Below are positions 62,203-64,000 of a stretch of DNA of 64,000 nucleotides, one piece after another. This DNA is from Streptomyces alboflavus. GTDB taxonomy: Bacteria; Actinomycetota; Actinomycetes; Streptomycetales; Streptomycetaceae. The stretch lies in NCBI RefSeq assembly GCF_000716675.1, contig NZ_JNXT01000020.1, positions 1-64,000 on the forward strand. Reading direction: 5' to 3'. The notes below the pieces were generated by a model that saw nothing but the letters and a program-made list of their open reading frames with translations, did no database searches and had not been told where the DNA came from. The position numbers and the translations under genes were made by a program. Within the stretch, counting starts at the first letter, position 1. Each line of letters opens with the position of its first letter.

Positions 62203-62634
62203 ATGCCCACTGGCACCTCTTCCGCCCCCACCCCCTCCGAACTGTTCCGCGACGGCATCCAACTCCTGCTCACCGACGACGTGGCCCGCTGGGTCGAGCT
62301 GTTCGCCGAGGACGCCGTCGCCGAGTTCCCCTTCGCCCCGGAGGGCTACCCGCGGCGCGTCGAGGGCCGCGCCGCGCTCGGCGAGTACCTGCGCGGCCTC
62401 GGCTCCCACATCGAGTACCAGGCCTTCCCGTACATGGACATCCACGAGACGGCCGACCCGGAGACGATCGTGGTCGAGTTCGCCGCGAAGGGCCGCGTCG
62501 TCGCGACGGACGGCCCCTTCGAGATGACGTACATCGCCGTGATCACCGCCAAGGACGGCCGCTTCACGCGCTACCGCGACTACTGGAACCCGCTGGCCGT
62601 CCCCGGCTCCCTCACGGAGGCCGTCGGTGCCTGA
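62203..62634 (+). CDS. SnoaL/PhzA-like NTF2-fold protein
   Basis: A 143-aa protein with the SnoaL-like alpha+beta cone: LFRDGIQLLLTDDVARWVELF, DAVAEFPFAPEGYPRRVEG, FEMTYIAVITAKDG and the PhzA/PhzB-like ending YRDYWNPLAV. It may be a small isomerase/cyclase or merely a ligand carrier. It is coupled to the NmrA-like gene (GTG inside its end, 8-bp overlap) and is probably repressed by the divergent TetR. Confidence 0.9.
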   Translation: MPTGTSSAPTPSELFRDGIQLLLTDDVARWVELFAEDAVAEFPFAPEGYPRRVEGRAALGEYLRGLGSHIEYQAFPYMDIHETADPETIVVEFAAKGRVVATDGPFEMTYIAVITAKDGRFTRYRDYWNPLAVPGSLTEAVGA

Positions 62635-63520
62635 GCGCTCCGGGCCCGGCCCGCTGACCGTCCTGGTGACGGGCGCCACCGGCACCACCGGCACCCGCGT
62701 CACCACCCGCCTGGCCACCCTCGGCCACACCGTGCGCGCCGCGAGCCGCTCGGGCCGCACCCCGCACCCGGGGGCCCGCGCGGTCCGCTTCGACTGGTAC
62801 GACGAGGCGACGCACGCGCCCGCCCTGCACGGGGCCGACCGCGTCTACCTGGTCGCGCCGGTCGGCGATCCCGACCCGGTCGCCGTCGTGCTCCCGTTCC
62901 TGCGGCGGGCCCGTGCGGCGGGCGTGACCCGGGTGGTCCTGCTGAGTTCGTCGGCCATCGAGGCGGGCGGCCCCGCCCTCGGGCAGATCCACCGACTCCT
63001 CGCCGAGGAGGGCCTGTTCGAGGAGTGGGCCGCGCTCCGCCCTTCCTGGTTCATGCAGAACTTCACCGACGACCACCCGCACGCCGAGAGCGCCCGCACC
63101 GACGGCGTCCTGACGACCGCGACCGGCACCGGCCGGGTGCCCTTCGTCGACGCCGACGACATCGCGGCGGTGGCCGCGCACGCCCTCACCGCCACGCCCC
63201 CGCCCGGGCACGACCTGGTGATCACCGGCCCGGAGGCGCTGACGTACGACGAGGTGGCGGCGACGCTCACCGACGTCACGGGGCGGGCGGTGACCCACCA
63301 CGCCGTATCGGCCGACGAACTCGCCGAACGGCTCACCGGACGCGGCCTCCCCGCCGGGTTCGCCCGTGTCCTGGCCGCCCTGGACGACGGCATCCGGGGC
63401 GGCGCCGAGGACCGCGTCACGGACACCGTGGCCCGTCTCACCGGCCGGGCGCCGCGCTCCTTCGCGGACTACTGCCGCGATGCCTGGTCGCGCTCGGCCG
63501 TCACCGACCCGTCGCGGTGA
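62627..63520 (+). CDS. NmrA-like NAD(P)-binding oxidoreductase
   Basis: A 297-aa atypical SDR: VLVTGATGTTGTRVTTRLAT (GxxGxxG), VRAASRSGR, YLVAPVGDP, VVLLSSSAIEAGG, RPSWFMQNF, VPFVDADDIAAVAAHAL and a C-terminal YDEVAATLTDVTGR. It lacks the YxxxK of classical SDRs, like NmrA/QOR2-type quinone or redox sensors. The GTG start overlaps the SnoaL gene. The two form a TetR-regulated unit. The 3' end overlaps the convergent beta-galactosidase gene by 52 bp. Confidence 0.92.
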   Translation: MPERSGPGPLTVLVTGATGTTGTRVTTRLATLGHTVRAASRSGRTPHPGARAVRFDWYDEATHAPALHGADRVYLVAPVGDPDPVAVVLPFLRRARAAGVTRVVLLSSSAIEAGGPALGQIHRLLAEEGLFEEWAALRPSWFMQNFTDDHPHAESARTDGVLTTATGTGRVPFVDADDIAAVAAHALTATPPPGHDLVITGPEALTYDEVAATLTDVTGRAVTHHAVSADELAERLTGRGLPAGFARVLAALDDGIRGGAEDRVTDTVARLTGRAPRSFADYCRDAWSRSAVTDPSR

Positions 63521-64000
63521 TCGAGGCGCAGCCGCACCCTCTCCCCCGCCGCCGTCACCCGCGTCCGCACCTGCACACCCTCCGGGAGCCCCGCCTCCAC
63601 GGGCGACACGCCGGCCTCCGCCCGTACCCGGTCGAGGAGTTCGCGCATCGTCTTCGGATCGGGGCGCAGGCCCAGGTACCAGGCGGTGCCCCGGCCGTAC
63701 TCATGCCGGGTCACGGCGGGGCCGCCCTCGTCGTACGCGAGGACCTGTTCGGCGCCCTCCAGGCGGATCTCCTCGGCCCAGGCGCCGTCGGGGCGCGGGT
63801 CGAACTCCTCGACGGTCAGGCCGAGCACCTCGCGCAGCGGTCCGGGGTAGCCGCCGAGGTGTACCCGGTCGTGCTCGTCGGTGATGCCGGAGAAGTACGA
63901 CACGACGAGCGTGCCGCCGCCCCGCACGTAGTCGGTGAGGCGCGCGGCCGTGTCCAGGGACAGGGAGTACAGGTGCGGCACGAGCAGCAGCCGGTACGCC
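63469..64000 (-). CDS. GH42 beta-galactosidase, C-terminal part (truncated by window edge)
   Basis: The C-terminal 177 residues of a GH42 enzyme. They cover the end of the trimerisation domain (AYRLLLVPHLYSLSLDTA, TDYVRGGGTLVVSYFSGITD, GPLREVLGLTVEEF) and the beta-sandwich tail (RHEYGRGTAWYLGLRPD, TRVTAAGERVRLRLDHRDGS). The catalytic TIM barrel lies beyond the right end, so activity cannot be judged. The reading frame is intact to the edge. Transcription is convergent with the NmrA-like gene. Confidence 0.9.
   Translation of the reverse strand, partial: AYRLLLVPHLYSLSLDTAARLTDYVRGGGTLVVSYFSGITDEHDRVHLGGYPGPLREVLGLTVEEFDPRPDGAWAEEIRLEGAEQVLAYDEGGPAVTRHEYGRGTAWYLGLRPDPKTMRELLDRVRAEAGVSPVEAGLPEGVQVRTRVTAAGERVRLRLDHRDGSVTAERDQASRQ

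Overview
The window is about 72% G+C. It has strong third-position GC bias, GTG/TTG starts, Shine-Dalgarno GGAGG sites, rare TTA codons and the conserved order glyS-znuA-znuC-znuB-zur-uppS-recO. Together these point to a Streptomyces chromosome (core arm), not a plasmid or phage. I see no rRNA, tRNA, CRISPR array, insertion sequence or integrase. All identifications rest on reading translated sequence and family knowledge; no database was searched.

Layout. 0-17 kb holds nitrogen assimilation: sirohydrochlorin chelatase (siroheme for nitrite reductase) divergent from nasA, then an FAD oxidoreductase and nirBD at 12-16 kb. Between them lie gamma-glutamylcyclotransferase/cutA, a lipoprotein-sensor kinase pair without a response regulator, an FMN reductase divergent from soxR, a class IV aminotransferase, a secreted protein with a sortase, and a TauE-type exporter. 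16-24 kb holds two SDR enzymes, a KimA-like permease and a complete sugar-type ABC importer without its ATPase. 24-32 kb holds a secreted peptidase-like hydrolase, an orphan STAND/TPR ATPase with C-terminal membrane helices and a TTA codon, and ppdK with a palindrome-rich upstream region. 32-38 kb is a carbohydrate unit: ROK repressor, GH63-like glycosidase and glycogen-debranching-like enzyme, then dusB. 38-46 kb is a transporter/redox block: XRE regulator divergent from an MFS pump, a second MFS pump, aldo/keto reductase, TetR and GMC oxidoreductase. 46-53 kb is the core glyS / zinc uptake / zur / uppS / recO block. 53-64 kb is more accessory: DUF397-XRE pair, small membrane and secreted proteins, ornithine-cyclodeaminase-like enzyme, an AfsR/SARP-type regulator, a TetR-controlled SnoaL/NmrA pair, and the 3' part of a GH42 beta-galactosidase that runs off the right edge.

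How the genes work together. NasA reduces nitrate to nitrite and NirBD reduces nitrite to ammonium; the chelatase supplies siroheme, and the FAD protein before nirB is a plausible electron donor. ZnuACB plus Zur form a self-contained zinc circuit: a 15-bp Zur-like box overlaps the predicted -10 and start codon of a probably leaderless znuA. The ROK-glycosidase-debrancher cluster looks like one sugar regulon, and a shared GAGTT half-site suggests a possible regulatory link to ppdK.

Most notable: two interleaved perfect inverted repeats at the nirD stop codon; a cluster of palindromes upstream of ppdK; a 120-bp tandem intergenic repeat with a hairpin kept by a G.U-compatible change; four TTA codons in accessory or regulatory genes (STAND ATPase, glycosidase, XRE regulator, MFS C-terminus); and many very recent short tandem duplications.
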